From NCBI GenBank assembly GCA_002683825.1, contig NYUD01000071.1:85924-149923 (forward strand): a DNA stretch of 64,000 nt. Reading direction: 5' to 3'. Below the pieces are notes generated by a model that saw only the letters and a program-made list of their open reading frames with translations, was not told the DNA's origin and searched no databases. A program made the translations under genes and the position numbers. Source of the stretch: Planctomycetota bacterium. GTDB taxonomy: Bacteria; Planctomycetota; UBA1135; GCA-002686595. Shown piece after piece: positions 62,789 through 64,000 of this stretch; positions within the stretch are counted from its first letter, which is position 1, and each line of letters opens with the position of its first letter.

Positions 62789-63769
62789 GTGACAGAAATC
62801 GAGATTCCCGACCCCACTTCGCCCGAATCCGCAGAGGACGCCCCGGCCCAGAAAATCTCGCCCTACCGCAGCCTTTTCGTGCCGCTGGTCGTCGTACCGG
62901 CGATGATCGTGATGGTTCTCGTCCTGGTCTACGCGCTCTTCGGGGCTCTGGCGGGTTCCGAGGACACCCCCAGCCAGAACCTCGATCGGCTTCTCAACGG
63001 TGGTTTCAACGAGCGTCAGCAGGCGGCCTTCAACCTCGTCCGCCAGGTACTCGAGGAGCGCCGCGCGGATGGGCAGGGGCGCGAGTCCGACTGGGACATC
63101 GACGCGAGTTTCCTGCCCAAGCTGCGCTCGGCCCGCGCGGCCCTGGGCGAGCTGGAGGAGCCCTCGGACGTTCCCATTCCGCTGGTTCTGTCGAGCCTCC
63201 TCGCCCAGCTGGGGGATTCCGAGGGCGTCGGTCAACTGTGCGCGCTGACGGCTCTTTCGGAGAAACTCGATCCCCAGGGGCAATACCGGGTCTATGCGGC
63301 CTGGACGCTGGGGGCGATCGGCAAGGAACTGTCCGGACCCGACCGAGATCGCGCCGGCGAGACCCTGATCGCTCTCTTCGACCATCCCGATCCCGCCCTG
63401 GTGCTGGTGGCCACCGCAGGCCTGCAGAACCTGCCCTCAGAGGAGGCGACGGCCGCCCTGACGGGCATGCTGGGCAGCCGCTCCCTCGAGCAACGCGGGA
63501 CGGCGGCGCTCTCCCTGGCCTCCCTCGGAGACCCCGCCGGACAGGGCGTCCTGACGGAACTTCTGGCGCTGGAGAGTTACGCCGGGGAGCGCGAGGGCGC
63601 GCCCCTGAAGTGGCCTCCCAAGCAGGTGTCGGAGAGCCGTTCCAAGGCTCTGGAGGCCCTGCGGCGTCTGGACCTCGCGCCCGATCGCGTCGTCCTCGAG
63701 GGCTGGGCGGAGGACGACCCCGACCCGAACATCCGGGCCGCGGCGCGCAAGCTCCTGTCGGAGATCTAG
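62789..63769 (+). CDS. Membrane-anchored HEAT-repeat protein
   Basis: About 326 residues from GTG 62789 (5 bp after the pfp stop). The N-terminal ~30 residues are polar and acidic, then one membrane helix (VPLVVVPAMIVMVLVLVYALF). The rest is a HEAT/Armadillo solenoid: AAFNLVRQVLEE, VLSSLLAQLGDSEGVGQLCALTALSEKL, AAWTLGAIGKEL, VLVATAGLQNLPSEEATAALTGML and AALSLASLGDPAGQGVLTELL. HEAT scaffolds bind other proteins or complexes. The much longer open frame upstream is the pfp gene in another frame. Confidence 0.8.
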   Translation: MTEIEIPDPTSPESAEDAPAQKISPYRSLFVPLVVVPAMIVMVLVLVYALFGALAGSEDTPSQNLDRLLNGGFNERQQAAFNLVRQVLEERRADGQGRESDWDIDASFLPKLRSARAALGELEEPSDVPIPLVLSSLLAQLGDSEGVGQLCALTALSEKLDPQGQYRVYAAWTLGAIGKELSGPDRDRAGETLIALFDHPDPALVLVATAGLQNLPSEEATAALTGMLGSRSLEQRGTAALSLASLGDPAGQGVLTELLALESYAGEREGAPLKWPPKQVSESRSKALEALRRLDLAPDRVVLEGWAEDDPDPNIRAAARKLLSEI

Positions 63770-63923
63770 AGGCGATCGACGCTCCGTGCGATTGCCCGGT
63801 CACGGGGCTTGCCATTCGACCTTTCCCTGACCATCCTGATGGGCCCTTTTCGAGCGTCTCCACCGTCTCCCGACCCCCTCGGCCCCTTCCGAGGTTCCCG
63901 GGTTGGGCCGTGCAGAGCGAGCT

Positions 63924-64000
63924 GTGGCCGAAACCAAGGAAGAAAGTCCCTCGAAGGAAGTCCCTGAGAAGCCCGTCGGCCAAGAGGCCGCGAGCTCTTC
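63924..64000 (+). CDS. 5' end of a gene running off the right edge
   Basis: From GTG 63924 the frame is open to the window edge with 25 codons rich in Glu, Lys and Ser (AETKEESPSKEVPEKPVGQ). Such acidic, disordered N-termini occur before membrane or cytochrome domains, but nothing identifies it here. The gap 63770-63923 contains no other gene. Weak ribosome site (GAGCGAG). Confidence 0.35.
   Translation, partial: MAETKEESPSKEVPEKPVGQEAASS

Noticed and set aside
63030..63983. A long minus-strand frame at the right edge.
   Set aside because: It is antisense to the HEAT-repeat gene and rich in Arg/Pro, typical of a GC-rich shadow frame.
1..64000. Mobile elements, CRISPR arrays and prophage genes.
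   Set aside because: No transposase, integrase, repeat-spacer pattern or phage structural genes were seen; the single excisionase-type HTH is embedded in a metabolic operon.

Overview
The window is a dense, GC-rich, mostly single-copy chromosomal segment from a Gram-negative bacterium. Several features point to Planctomycetota: a DUF1080 secreted protein, a pilin-like protein with an H-X9-DG-type C-terminus, a pyrophosphate-type phosphofructokinase, an exported GH20-like enzyme repertoire, many exported proteins of no known family, and heavy use of GTG/TTG starts with ATGA/GTGA overlaps. I infer the phylum from gene content only. TGA is used as an ordinary stop by many genes here, so the code is not globally reassigned. 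No insertion sequence, prophage, CRISPR array or rRNA was seen. Layout: (1) 1-5100 holds the 5' part of an exported TPR-like protein on the minus strand, aconitase AcnA, a nitrilase-family amidase, a small Cys-rich protein and a small heat-shock protein with a sigma54-type promoter and two palindromic upstream boxes. (2) 5321-14906 is one tight ten-gene operon: thiolase, 3-hydroxyacyl-CoA dehydrogenase, acyl-CoA dehydrogenase, MeaB-type GTPase, two-subunit B12-dependent acyl-CoA mutase, an excisionase-type HTH protein, a second acyl-CoA dehydrogenase, an MBL hydrolase and a BtuF-like protein. The mutase carries the Phe/Gln pair typical of isobutyryl-CoA mutase rather than the Tyr/Arg pair of methylmalonyl-CoA mutase, so the operon most likely links acetoacetyl-CoA/butyryl-CoA with branched C4 acyl-CoA metabolism. 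(3) 15022-29643 mixes exported proteins (including a probable thioredoxin-like selenoprotein read through an in-frame TGA at 16496-16498), homocysteine S-methyltransferase, a CocE-type hydrolase, a TPR lipoprotein, DUF1080, a DEAD-box helicase/ferredoxin operon, exonuclease III, LON-domain and SirB1-type proteins and a lipoprotein cyclophilin. (4) 30030-37929 is a second C4-CoA operon (thiolase, 3-hydroxyacyl-CoA dehydrogenase, cyclophilin, crotonase, thiolase) followed by a domain-permuted aconitase-superfamily hydratase and an isopropylmalate/isocitrate dehydrogenase. Operon 2 lacks an enoyl-CoA hydratase that this operon supplies. (5) 38059-64000 holds gamma-glutamyltransferase, a decayed EgtD fragment, PhzF, a sigma/anti-sigma-like pair divergent from a PP2C phosphatase, a HEAT/thioredoxin-like protein, Mog, a pilin-like protein, prolyl oligopeptidase, a Tat-exported aminotransferase, a barrel-like protein, a thioesterase, a GH20-like glycosidase, an HD phosphohydrolase, a HupE-like protein, an aspartate-type aminotransferase, a large membrane-anchored protein overlapping a tRNA-Leu gene, PPi-phosphofructokinase and a HEAT protein. 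The most interesting items are the candidate exported selenoprotein with its SECIS-like hairpin, the sigma54/tandem-palindrome control of hsp20, and the isobutyryl-CoA-mutase operon with a cytoplasmic BtuF-like protein.
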